NCBI GenBank assembly: GCA_029247315.1
Contig: JAQWLM010000044.1
Coordinates: 1-37,468, forward strand
Length of the DNA stretch: 37,468 nt
Direction of reading: 5' to 3'
From: AAA164-E04 sp014239995
Lineage (GTDB): Bacteria; Verrucomicrobiota; Verrucomicrobiia; Limisphaerales; AAA164-E04
The notes under the pieces are model-generated. The model searched no databases, was not told the DNA's origin, and saw only the letters and a list, made by a program, of their open reading frames with translations. A program made the translations under genes and the position numbers. Shown one piece after another: positions 16,651-24,660 of this stretch (the stretch's first letter is position 1; every line of letters starts with the position of its first letter).

Positions 16651-17928
16651 ATGAAATCCGCTTTTCTAGCCTCAATAACAATGATGAGCATGGCTTTGTG
16701 CCCATCATGGATCTGCGCAGAAATGTGGCATCAATTCCGAGGTTCATCTGGACAAGGGATTTCCAACGCAGCAACCCTGCCCCTGGAGTGGAATGATGCC
16801 ACCAATGTCACCTGGCAAACCGCCATTCATGACAAAGGATGGTCCTCTCCTGTGATATTGAAGGATAGGGTTTGGCTGACAACTGCATCCGAGGACGGAC
16901 ATCATCTTTTTGTTCTGGCGGTGGATGCTGAAAATGGAGCCATTCTCCTGGATCAAGAACTATTCAGTGTCGAGGAACCTCAGTTTGCACATAAATTCAA
17001 CTCGTATGCCTCACCAACTCCAGTCCTGGAGGGTGATCGGGTTTACGTAACCTTTGGTTCGCCCGGAACCGCTTGCCTGAAAGCTTCATCCGGAAAAATC
17101 CTCTGGCAGCGCAGGGATATTGAATGCAATCATTTCCGTGGAGCAGGGTCTTCTCCAATCATCCACGATGATCTGGTCATTATGAATTATGACGGCAGTG
17201 ATCATCAATTCATCATCGCACTCGACAAAATGACTGGGGAAACACGCTGGCAAACGACTCGATCGATCGATTTCATGGACTTGGGACCGGATGGAGAACC
17301 AGAGGCTGGGGGTGATTGGCGCAAGGCCTTCTCAACACCCCATGTGACCATTTTTGAAGAAAAACCGGTTTTACTCAGCGTCGGATCCAAGGCTCTTTAT
17401 GCTTATGAACCTCAAACTGGCAGAGAACTGTGGCGCACTGAATCAAGGATTGGCCATTCTGCAAGCACCCGGCCAACGGTTGCGAACGGAATGATTTATT
17501 ACTGTACAGGTTTTTCAAAGGGAGAAATATGGGCGGTGCAACCCGGCGGTCGGGGAAATGTAACTTCCTCCCATGTAAAGTGGAAATTCCGGCGCAGTGT
17601 GTCCAACAAACCATCCTTGATTTACCATAACGACCACCTCTTCGTCATCCACGATGGCGGTGTCGCATCATGTATTCATGCCAAGACGGGTAAAACCTTA
17701 TGGCAGGAGCGTATCGGAGGCAATTATTCTGCATCACCTCTTTTATGGAAGGATCGCTTGTATCTCTTCAGCGAAGAAGGAAAGACAAGCGTTGTCAGGG
17801 CTTCAGATACATTTGAAATACTGACTACCAACACCATGGGCTCAGGGTTCATGGCTTCGCCGGCGGTCATCGATAGCGCGTTGATTCTTCGAAGCAAAAC
17901 ACATCTCTATCGTATCGACAGCCATTAA
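16651..17928 (+). CDS. Secreted PQQ-like (BamB-like) beta-propeller protein
   Basis: This encodes 425 residues with a signal peptide at residues 1-23 (ending WICAE). The mature part starts WHQFRGSSGQG, the usual opening of this family in Verrucomicrobiota and Planctomycetes. About seven propeller blades follow, with recurring outer strands such as SGKILWQRRD, TGETRWQTTR, TGRELWRTES and TGKTLWQERI. That alternating Gly/Trp pattern is the PQQ-repeat signature, although binding of a quinone is not implied. The protein is probably periplasmic or surface-exposed. It is divergent from the HMA gene and ends before a hairpin terminator. No functional partner is apparent. Confidence 0.88.
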   Translation: MKSAFLASITMMSMALCPSWICAEMWHQFRGSSGQGISNAATLPLEWNDATNVTWQTAIHDKGWSSPVILKDRVWLTTASEDGHHLFVLAVDAENGAILLDQELFSVEEPQFAHKFNSYASPTPVLEGDRVYVTFGSPGTACLKASSGKILWQRRDIECNHFRGAGSSPIIHDDLVIMNYDGSDHQFIIALDKMTGETRWQTTRSIDFMDLGPDGEPEAGGDWRKAFSTPHVTIFEEKPVLLSVGSKALYAYEPQTGRELWRTESRIGHSASTRPTVANGMIYYCTGFSKGEIWAVQPGGRGNVTSSHVKWKFRRSVSNKPSLIYHNDHLFVIHDGGVASCIHAKTGKTLWQERIGGNYSASPLLWKDRLYLFSEEGKTSVVRASDTFEILTTNTMGSGFMASPAVIDSALILRSKTHLYRIDSH

Positions 17929-17929
17929 A

Positions 17930-17958
17930 AAGCCTTTTTCATCCCGAAAAGGTTTATT
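17930..17958 (+). terminator. Probable terminator after the PQQ-like gene
   Basis: AAGCCTTTTtC (17930-17940), an ATCCC loop and GAAAAGGTTT (17946-17955) can pair with one bulged T, directly after the stop codon. The T tract is only TTTATT, so efficiency is uncertain. Confidence 0.45.
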
Positions 17959-17960
17959 GC

Positions 17961-17973
17961 CCTATTTTATAGG
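17961..17973 (+). promoter_or_regulatory. Short palindrome in the promoter region of the metal-binding protein gene
   Basis: CCTAT-TTT-ATAGG is a perfect 5-bp palindrome located 52 bp before the ATG of the TroA/ZnuA-like gene. Its size and place could suit a metalloregulator site, but I cannot match it to a Zur, Mur or MntR consensus. It is short enough to be chance. Confidence 0.2.
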
Positions 17974-18025
17974 CCGATCTAACTTTTTTTCTTGATTCAA
18001 TTTTTTTTCGCCTTAGCTTAACTCC

Positions 18026-18973
18026 ATGTTGAACCACGTTCCACGCTTGCATCGGTGTCTCAAGTGCCTGCCCCCAATGGCGATCTTGATCCTGCTGCAA
18101 ATATCCTGCGATCTGCATGCAAGTCAGATCCGTGTCGTTGCCACCACGACGATGATCACCGATGCCATTCAGCAGGTAGGGGGAGACAGGGTCAGCGTGG
18201 AGGGGCTGATGGGACCGGGAGTAGATCCCCACCTTTACAAACCAGCGGCAAGTGATGTCATCAAATTGTCAAGAGGGGAGATTATTTTCTACAACGGTCT
18301 TCTCCTGGAAGGAAAGATGGCTGCACTGTTTTCACGCCTGTCCAGACAAGGCAAACCGGTATATGCAGTTACAGAAGGTATCAACCGGTCCCAGCTGATC
18401 AAGCCCGAGAATGTATCGGGTCACTGGGACCCCCATGTCTGGGGTGATCCCAGGCTATGGGCTGAATGTATTCGCAACATCACGGAGACATTGAAACGAC
18501 ATGACGCAGAGGGAAGCGACACCTATGACCGACGATCCAAGCGCTACCTCAAACGCCTCGATGAATTGAATGCTTGGGGCAAAAGAAATGTGGAAAGCAT
18601 TCAAGCAAACAAGCGCATCCTGATCACCAGCCACGATGCCTTCAATTATTTTGGAAAAGCATTCGGACTCAAGGTGGTCGGGGTTCAGGGCATTTCCACG
18701 GTAACAGAAGCTCCCTTGGCAGATATCATTAACATCGTGGATTTCATCAAGACCCATCAGATTCCCGCGATTTTTGTGGAATCCAGCGTCTCGCCGGCAA
18801 CCATCAATCGCATCAGTGAGGATTCCGGGACAAGCGTTGGCGGAGAACTCTTTTCAGATGCACTGGGCACGCCTGGCTTGATGGAAACCCATGATGGAAG
18901 GAGCTTCGATCTGGGAACCTATGAGGGCTGGATCGGTCATAACATCGCAACGGTAGTGCGATCGCTGCAATAA
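18026..18973 (+). CDS. Metal ABC transporter substrate-binding protein, TroA/ZnuA family
   Basis: This encodes a 315-residue periplasmic binding protein that captures Zn(II) or Mn(II) for import. A signal peptide covers roughly residues 15-32. The four metal ligands of the cluster A-I family are visible: H69 in GVDPHLYKP, H137 in WDPHVWGDP, H203 in ITSHDAFNYFG and D278 in ELFSDALG. His at the third position, where Mn-type PsaA has Glu, favours a TroA/ZnuA-like zinc preference. The His-rich loop typical of ZnuA is absent. There is no permease or ATPase gene next to it, so it either works with a transporter elsewhere or is an auxiliary binding protein. A possible operator palindrome lies upstream. 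Confidence 0.9.
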   Translation: MLNHVPRLHRCLKCLPPMAILILLQISCDLHASQIRVVATTTMITDAIQQVGGDRVSVEGLMGPGVDPHLYKPAASDVIKLSRGEIIFYNGLLLEGKMAALFSRLSRQGKPVYAVTEGINRSQLIKPENVSGHWDPHVWGDPRLWAECIRNITETLKRHDAEGSDTYDRRSKRYLKRLDELNAWGKRNVESIQANKRILITSHDAFNYFGKAFGLKVVGVQGISTVTEAPLADIINIVDFIKTHQIPAIFVESSVSPATINRISEDSGTSVGGELFSDALGTPGLMETHDGRSFDLGTYEGWIGHNIATVVRSLQ

Positions 18974-19724
18974 ATTCTGCGCCATTTTTCGCAAAAGACA
19001 TGCCTCCTGTCAATCAGGGCGAAAAGAGCCCGTCGAAATCAAATCAAGACCTCACTAATTGGATCATTTCGATGAGCTGCGCCCTGCCCTCATGGATCAA
19101 CTAGGGCCGTGAATTCTCTGAGTGTCCATAAAAAATTGCCGACACCACGTTCAGGGGATCTTTACAATCACCTCCATGATGCTTGCTTGCCTGGAGAGTC
19201 CGGTTGACGGAAGGGAGTCATAAGAGCAGGCCTTTTTCTGATACTCGGCACGCAACGTTGGGGCACCGTGCTTTGCAGGTGCCAAGAACGCTGCAATCCA
19301 AGAGCTAGATACGGGATATCCGGCCGTCCTAAAATAATCAAGTCAAGTGCACGAGAATGAATATGCCAAATCCAGGCAGGGTTCTTTCTGGATAAATCGG
19401 GTAGAAAGTTCGAAAACTTGGTAATCCAACGGTGAAAGTCAATGGGTGTTCACCTCCAGAATGGAGTTTCAGGTTGGGATGGTTTCAAGGATACCTTGAA
19501 GGTGGGCACTTGTGACAAAGAACTAACTTGGAAGGTAGGACCGTGTATCCCCCTTTAAAGTGAGTTTTCTCCATGTAAATGTCATCAAGGAACTTATAAC
19601 AATCAACATGGTTCGGCGAGCAACGGGGAGGAGAAACAATGAGGTGTCAATCTGACCTTCAGCGTCAAACAAATGCGGATGTCATTTGCGCAGGAGCATG
19701 TTGCCGCATCGTGACCATCCGCTG
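18974..19724. other. 750-bp non-coding, hairpin-rich region between convergent genes
   Basis: This is the longest stretch without a credible gene. Perfect small hairpins are GGCACC/GGTGCC (19262-19283), AAGTT-CGAA-AACTT (19406-19419), CTCCA-GAA-TGGAG (19454-19466) and TTCAAGG-ATA-CCTTGAA (19484-19500). Three fall within 95 bases. Both flanking genes end here, so promoters are not required. I do not recognise a known RNA family and see no open frame with coding character. Confidence 0.5.
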
Positions 19725-21932
19725 TTATCCAAAACTTCCATCGCCTCCAGCATCTTTTTTTCCTTGGGAGATGGCCGGCTGTTTATCATCTTCCTTCTTA
19801 CCCTTGAGCTTTTTCTCGTTACTGTAATAGGAGGCGTAATAACGGTTTTGATAGTAATAATAGGAGTAGTAATAAGAATCCTTACCCTCAAAGTCGATAT
19901 CGTTCACCACGGTTCCCAAAATGTAAATACCGGCATCTTGGACGCGCTGAATGGTTTTCTTGGCATGGTCACGACGTATCTTGTTGAACTTGGAAACAAA
20001 AACGATGCCATCCGTTCTGGAAGCAATCATCAAGGGATCACTCACGGCAGATACGGGTGGGCAGTCAACAAAGACTCGATCATATTGATCACGGGCTTTT
20101 GAAAGGAGCTCGGCCATACGTCTGGATCCAACAAGTTCAGAGGGATTGTTGGGAACGGCACCACAGCAGATGACATCCAGATTCGGCACCTCCGAATCAT
20201 GTACGATCTCACCGAGCTCATCAGTTTGACCGGTCAAAAAAGAAGTGATGCCAATCGGGCTCTGCAACTGAAAAGCCTTGTGCATGGAAGGGCGCCGCAA
20301 ATCAGCATCGATGAGCAAGGTTTTGAGTCCAGTCTGAGCAGTCACGATCGCAAGGTTGGATGCAACCAAGGATTTACCTTCGGCAGGAATGGTACTTGTG
20401 AAGGCAAGAACCTTGAACTTGTCGGACTTGTGCACCAGAGAAATGGCAGCGCGTATGGTTCGAAAACCTTCGGCAGCGTTCGACTGAGGGTGCATGTGAG
20501 CCTGCATATCTCGCTCAACCAGTGAATTGGTCTTGATATTAGGAATATAACACAGAAAGTTGAGCTTGAGATAGGTTTCCACATCATCCTGGCTCTTGAT
20601 GGAGTCATCCATGTAATTGGCGAAAAAGGCGAGGGCAAATCCGAGACCGAGACCACCCATCACACCCAGCACCAGGGTCATTGATTTGCGTGGCTTGATG
20701 GGATTCACAGGTTCAAATGCCCTGTCCACAATCACCAGGTTCTGCAGCATATCCTTGGTGTTCAAATCCATCTCCTTGGTTTTTGCCAGCATGCTGTTGT
20801 AGAGGTCTTCACTCTGTTTTTGATCCATCACCAAGTTATCGTATTCGACTTTCAGTTCGTTCAGACGGTTCATATCCGATTCACGATTCTTGTAGGAATC
20901 GAAAGCACGCACAGATTTTTCCTGAGCAAACCGGGCCTGCTCGCGAAGGATGACCAATTCCTGGTTGGCTTGCACCTGAATCTCTTCGGATAGCTTACGT
21001 ATCTGTTCCTTGGACACAATCACCGCTGGCCATTTTTCGAGATACTTGACCCGCAGAGAAGTCAACTCGGCTTCCGCAGCCGCAAGGTTGACCCGCAAGC
21101 CTTCAATGATTTTGGAATCCTCGATGTAAGGTAACGTGGAAAGGTCAAGGGAATGACCTTTGGCTTCAGCCTCCACAAGGCGTTTGTCAACGGTTTCGAC
21201 CACCTTCGCGGCTTGAGCGGCTGTTTCTTCTGCCAATTGGTAATTTTGACTCGCCTGAAAGAGTGCCTGACTGACGGTGTTCTGGCTCTCTTCCAAGGAT
21301 GGCATTTTGTTGGTGACACGAAAGTCGTGGACAGCCCTCCGGGAGATCTTCACCTCGCTCTGGAGAGCTTCCACTTCGTTCTGGAGCCATTCGTAGGAGT
21401 CCATGGCGCGTAGCCGTTTTTGATCCAGATTGCGAGCCAGAAAGTTATCCAGGAGCTTATTTGCAATTTGAGTGGCTTTGAGAGCCGATGGATGCTCCAC
21501 ACTGATCTCGACCAGACGGCTGAGCCGTATCGGCGCCACGGTAATAGTGTCCCTGACCGCACCGACAATATTCTGCGAATCCGCAAAAACGGGGTCCTTG
21601 CCCAGAGACAGATCCTCGACAACCGAGGCAATGATGGACCGGCTCAGCAGGTTTTTGTATTGCGTCTGGAGATATTCCTGATCATTGGAATTGAAAACGA
21701 TCGGGGTACCAACATCCATGATACTGGTCGCCTCCTTGTTGATCTGCAACACGGTGCTGGACTCATAGATGGGAGTTGCCTTGACCAGATAGATGATGCT
21801 CAGGGCGAAAACCGAGATGAACGCAGTGACCACATGCCATCGACGTTCCAAAATTACATGCCAGTAATGACGCAGGTTCAGGTTTTCAGCCCCGCCAAGC
21901 TCAACGGAGTTAGAAGTATTATTGGATTCCAT
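19725..21932 (-). CDS. Exopolysaccharide chain-length determinant / BY-type tyrosine autokinase (Wzc-like)
   Basis: This is a 735-residue inner-membrane protein controlling polysaccharide polymerisation and export. Residues about 30-50 form TM1 (the Wzz domain begins LRHYWHVILERRWHVV). A long periplasmic coiled coil occupies 150-410, and TM2 with its PRKSMTLVLG motif lies near 440. The cytoplasmic kinase carries Walker A STIPAEGKS (513-521), Walker A' TLLIDADLRRP (538-548) and Walker B VFVDCPPV (620-627). The C-terminal tail has a tyrosine cluster of 11 Tyr between 687 and 703, the autophosphorylation site of BY kinases. Fusion of transporter and kinase parts is the proteobacterial arrangement. 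It is the last gene of the export operon, 17 bp after the Wza-like gene. Confidence 0.93.
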   Translation of the reverse strand: MESNNTSNSVELGGAENLNLRHYWHVILERRWHVVTAFISVFALSIIYLVKATPIYESSTVLQINKEATSIMDVGTPIVFNSNDQEYLQTQYKNLLSRSIIASVVEDLSLGKDPVFADSQNIVGAVRDTITVAPIRLSRLVEISVEHPSALKATQIANKLLDNFLARNLDQKRLRAMDSYEWLQNEVEALQSEVKISRRAVHDFRVTNKMPSLEESQNTVSQALFQASQNYQLAEETAAQAAKVVETVDKRLVEAEAKGHSLDLSTLPYIEDSKIIEGLRVNLAAAEAELTSLRVKYLEKWPAVIVSKEQIRKLSEEIQVQANQELVILREQARFAQEKSVRAFDSYKNRESDMNRLNELKVEYDNLVMDQKQSEDLYNSMLAKTKEMDLNTKDMLQNLVIVDRAFEPVNPIKPRKSMTLVLGVMGGLGLGFALAFFANYMDDSIKSQDDVETYLKLNFLCYIPNIKTNSLVERDMQAHMHPQSNAAEGFRTIRAAISLVHKSDKFKVLAFTSTIPAEGKSLVASNLAIVTAQTGLKTLLIDADLRRPSMHKAFQLQSPIGITSFLTGQTDELGEIVHDSEVPNLDVICCGAVPNNPSELVGSRRMAELLSKARDQYDRVFVDCPPVSAVSDPLMIASRTDGIVFVSKFNKIRRDHAKKTIQRVQDAGIYILGTVVNDIDFEGKDSYYYSYYYYQNRYYASYYSNEKKLKGKKEDDKQPAISQGKKDAGGDGSFG

Positions 21933-21949
21933 TGGAAGATTAGTAATGT

Positions 21950-22531
21950 TTAGAAGAACCGGCTTGGGATCTGAATTTTGTCTCCAGGTCGAATGAATAT
22001 TTTCACATCATCTTCCTTTGTTTTCAAAAGATCGTTGTAGTTGAAACTCTTACGCTCTCCATCTCGCCAAAGCTCCATTTTGGCTTCTTTGGCGTTGGGC
22101 GTAAAGCCATTGGCCTTGGCAACCGCCTCAACCAGATCAATTTTCTTTTCAGGAGGCAATGGGTAGATCCCTGGGAGTTTCACCTCACCCATGACCGTGT
22201 AGAATTGCTCGTTGTATTGGAGCACCTGCACGGAGACATGCGGCGATTTGATGTATCCATCCTTGAGCCGCTGCTCGATATCCAACTGAATCTGCTGCAC
22301 GGTCCTGCCGGCCACTGGGATGGCATTCAGCAGCGGAAAGGTGATGTTACCAGTCTGGGTCACCCGGATGCCTTCCTGGGTCAGGGAGGGTTCGTCGAAA
22401 ACCAAAATACGCAGAAGGTCTTCAGCTTGCACATGATAGTCCGAAGCAACACGGTTTTGAGCGCTCAGAATGTGACACGTCAGCACCAGTCCCAGTAAAA
22501 ATCGAATAAAAGATGAGAGTTGGAATTTCAT
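21950..22531 (-). CDS. Polysaccharide export protein, Wza-like (short)
   Basis: This encodes 193 residues with a signal peptide at 1-24 (LLGLVLTCHILSAQ). The Poly_export domain (YHVQAEDLLRILVFDEPSLT through VQVLQY, residues 32-106) is followed by one SLBB domain (YTVMGEVKLPGIYPLP, then LVEAVAKANGF, ending IFIRPGDKIQIPSRFF). E. coli Wza is about 380 residues with more SLBB domains and a transmembrane helix, so this is a minimal form that may need the adjacent barrel for the outer-membrane passage. It begins 2 bp after the barrel gene and precedes the Wzc-like gene. All three should share one transcript. Confidence 0.91.
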   Translation of the reverse strand: MKFQLSSFIRFLLGLVLTCHILSAQNRVASDYHVQAEDLLRILVFDEPSLTQEGIRVTQTGNITFPLLNAIPVAGRTVQQIQLDIEQRLKDGYIKSPHVSVQVLQYNEQFYTVMGEVKLPGIYPLPPEKKIDLVEAVAKANGFTPNAKEAKMELWRDGERKSFNYNDLLKTKEDDVKIFIRPGDKIQIPSRFF

Positions 22532-22533
22532 AC

Positions 22534-23787
22534 TCAGAAGCCAAACTTGGCCGACATACTAACTTGATTTACTTGATAGTCAATAGATGACCGATTGGAC
22601 GCAGGAAACTCGGCCGAAAAATCCGAAAAACTGTAACTCAGGCTTGAGGAAAGCCACTCCTGAACACGATAATCCAAGGATCCCCCGAAGGAGAAGGACT
22701 CAAATGATGCCCCCTCGTTGGACCCACCTGGTTCAGAAAAATCATTCAGAAAAAGGCCACCAAAAACGGATGCAAACCATTTCTGACGTGTGCCCAGCGC
22801 ACGCCGCAGGGTCAATCGGACACTGTCACTCACCGAGGCTTGATCAGCGAGATCCACATTGACCTGATTGGCTCGCGTGTAGGACAAGGCAAGTAAGGTG
22901 CGTTCACCCAGCAACTGTTCCAGCTCCGCAGTGACCGTCGGAGCGCCCGCACTGATACCTGTCAGGTCTGAACTCCTGAGCTCATAACCCACCTGAAGGG
23001 TGCCGGTCAATTTCTCGGTAAAATCCCCCTCCGCCCCCATGCTTGCCCCCGTGAAATCCCAACTTCGCTCGCTGGTGGAACGATAGTAAGAGGTCGTAGA
23101 GATTCCATGCCTGAGCTGCGTGAACATCCGCAAACCCTCGCTGTATTTAAAACCATAACCCATCGCCAAACGCCAGGAGTCAAAATCCGAAAAACGCGAA
23201 TCTTCGTCCTGATCCGTCTGAGAATAAGAGCCTGTGACATAGACATCACTCTTGGGGGTGATATCGAATGAAACGCTGAGCTGATCGCTCAGAGAGATCC
23301 TGGGGTTCTGTTCCACAAGGAAGGATGTCCCGCCTCCCTGAATCCCCGTCAAGTAAGTCAGGGCATGACTGGTGGAAAAACGCACTTTGCCCTGAGTCAG
23401 GCCACCACTGAGCGATAACGCATGGTCACCCGAGCTGACTTCGGAGTGATCAGCATAAAACCGATGCAGGTAATTGTAGCCAAAGGAGAGGGTATTCACG
23501 CTGTCTTGCCCGAGCGTGATGTTCGCACCCGATCCAAGTTGGGAGATAAGGTCACCTTCCTTGGCCCCATACAAAAGCTCGTTAAGCGCATCGGAGCTTC
23601 GGTAAAAAATATTATCATCGACGGTGACACCAGTGGAAAACTGGGGGCGAATATGCAGATTTCCGACACGAAAATGCAGTATGTCCTCAGGCTCCAAGGC
23701 TCCAGCTTGCATGCCGAGACCTGCAATTCCCGAGACCAGAACAGTGGCCCGCTTGGCCACAGACGTACTCATACATTGTTTTTGCAT
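22534..23787 (-). CDS. Outer-membrane beta-barrel protein of the exopolysaccharide locus
   Basis: This encodes 417 residues from the ATG at 23787 (MQKQC). A second ATG at 23772 and a longer in-frame extension to 23865 exist, but the signal peptide (VAKRATVLVSGIAGLG, then QAGALEPED) supports a start here. The mature protein is a run of amphipathic strands rich in Ser, Gly, Tyr and Phe, for example NTLSFGYNYLHRFYADH and WLSSSLSYSFSDFS, and it ends in FGF, the typical C-terminal aromatic of outer-membrane barrels. It is the first gene of the export operon and may form or assist the outer-membrane exit. The family resembles the barrel proteins found with EPS genes in several Gram-negative phyla. 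The specific role is inferred. Confidence 0.82.
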   Translation of the reverse strand: MQKQCMSTSVAKRATVLVSGIAGLGMQAGALEPEDILHFRVGNLHIRPQFSTGVTVDDNIFYRSSDALNELLYGAKEGDLISQLGSGANITLGQDSVNTLSFGYNYLHRFYADHSEVSSGDHALSLSGGLTQGKVRFSTSHALTYLTGIQGGGTSFLVEQNPRISLSDQLSVSFDITPKSDVYVTGSYSQTDQDEDSRFSDFDSWRLAMGYGFKYSEGLRMFTQLRHGISTTSYYRSTSERSWDFTGASMGAEGDFTEKLTGTLQVGYELRSSDLTGISAGAPTVTAELEQLLGERTLLALSYTRANQVNVDLADQASVSDSVRLTLRRALGTRQKWFASVFGGLFLNDFSEPGGSNEGASFESFSFGGSLDYRVQEWLSSSLSYSFSDFSAEFPASNRSSIDYQVNQVSMSAKFGF

Positions 23788-23869
23788 ATTCAAGTTTAGC
23801 AAACACCTTCTGACAGCACGGTTAGTGCCAATATTAAGATAACCTACAAACCAAAACCGCGCCACTCGA

Positions 23870-23891
23870 AAAGCCCCATTGATTCAATGGG
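23870..23891 (-). terminator. Probable terminator separating the lipoate-ligase-family gene from the EPS export operon
   Basis: CCCATTG-ATT-CAATGGG (23875-23891) is a perfect 7-bp hairpin lying 7 bp after the stop of the upstream minus-strand gene. On that strand it is followed by GGCTTTTC, a short T-rich tail. This implies that the export operon has its own promoter in 23788-23869. Confidence 0.6.
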
Positions 23892-23898
23892 ATCGGCC

Positions 23899-24660
23899 CT
23901 AGGGCTCGCTTGAAAGGGTGTGGGCATCTTGAAATGCGTTCCCAAGACGCCGGATGCATTGTTCCCAAATCCGGGAATCCACATCGATGGCAGATTCGTT
24001 TTCCTCTGCTCCGCCTGTTGCCCAGCTTTCCATCAGGCCATGCTTGATGCTGCTGGGGGATATGTTCAGATTGATTAGAAAATGACGGTGTGTCCTTTTG
24101 GAACGATATGCAGGTTGTCTGGAGGGAACTAGAAGCAAGGCCTCCATCAGGTCAATATCGGCAGCACAGAGGAAACTCCCGTGAAACAAAAGTGCTGAGC
24201 GCAATCGCCGCTGAGCGTTTCCGGATACTTTTCGTCCATCCAATGCCAGATCCGTATCCCCCATCAGTTGAACAGGGCGTCCGAGGATTTTCTCAAGCAT
24301 CAAGCGTTGGCGTCCCATGATGTATTGGTTGGCTGAGTCCGCAGAAATCAGCGCTGCATGAAAAGCATAAGGCAGTATTAAACTATAATTCAGGCAACCT
24401 GCATCCAGAAGAACCGCACCACCGCCCGTCGTACGCCTTACTACCGGCACCTGATGCTGTCGGCAGCGCTCCAAGGACACCTCCCGAGCTGCCCGGTTGG
24501 AGTATCCCAGCACGATACTTGGACTTTGCAGGGACCAGACACGAAGACTGGGGCCCAACCGTCCCCCATCACACAGACGAAGCAGGTAATCATCCCAGAT
24601 CAAATGCTCCGTGACACTGCTGGCGGGAACCTTCAAGGGATGGATGAGGGACTGTCCCAT
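23899..24660 (-). CDS. Lipoate-protein ligase A / octanoyltransferase family protein
   Basis: This is a 253-residue member of the BPL/LplA/LipB fold, which attaches lipoate or octanoate to E2 and GcvH domains. The signature RRTTGGGAVLLDAG lies at 75-88 and the catalytic-lysine segment GRKVSGNAQRR at 142-152 (K144). N-terminal LGYSNRAARE at 51-60 corresponds to the family LGxxQ/N loop. It is shorter than E. coli LplA and lacks the C-terminal accessory domain, so an amidotransferase or octanoyltransferase (LipM/LipL-like) role is equally possible. Its start overlaps the end of the FG-GAP gene by 28 bases, an odd pairing of a cytosolic cofactor enzyme with a secreted protein. The gene ends before a hairpin terminator. 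Confidence 0.85.
   Translation of the reverse strand: MGQSLIHPLKVPASSVTEHLIWDDYLLRLCDGGRLGPSLRVWSLQSPSIVLGYSNRAAREVSLERCRQHQVPVVRRTTGGGAVLLDAGCLNYSLILPYAFHAALISADSANQYIMGRQRLMLEKILGRPVQLMGDTDLALDGRKVSGNAQRRLRSALLFHGSFLCAADIDLMEALLLVPSRQPAYRSKRTHRHFLINLNISPSSIKHGLMESWATGGAEENESAIDVDSRIWEQCIRRLGNAFQDAHTLSSEP

Noticed and set aside
18974..19724. Group II intron, RNase P RNA or tmRNA considered for the hairpin-rich gap
   Set aside because: I could not find the diagnostic domain V, P4 or tRNA-like end sequences, nor a reverse transcriptase frame.
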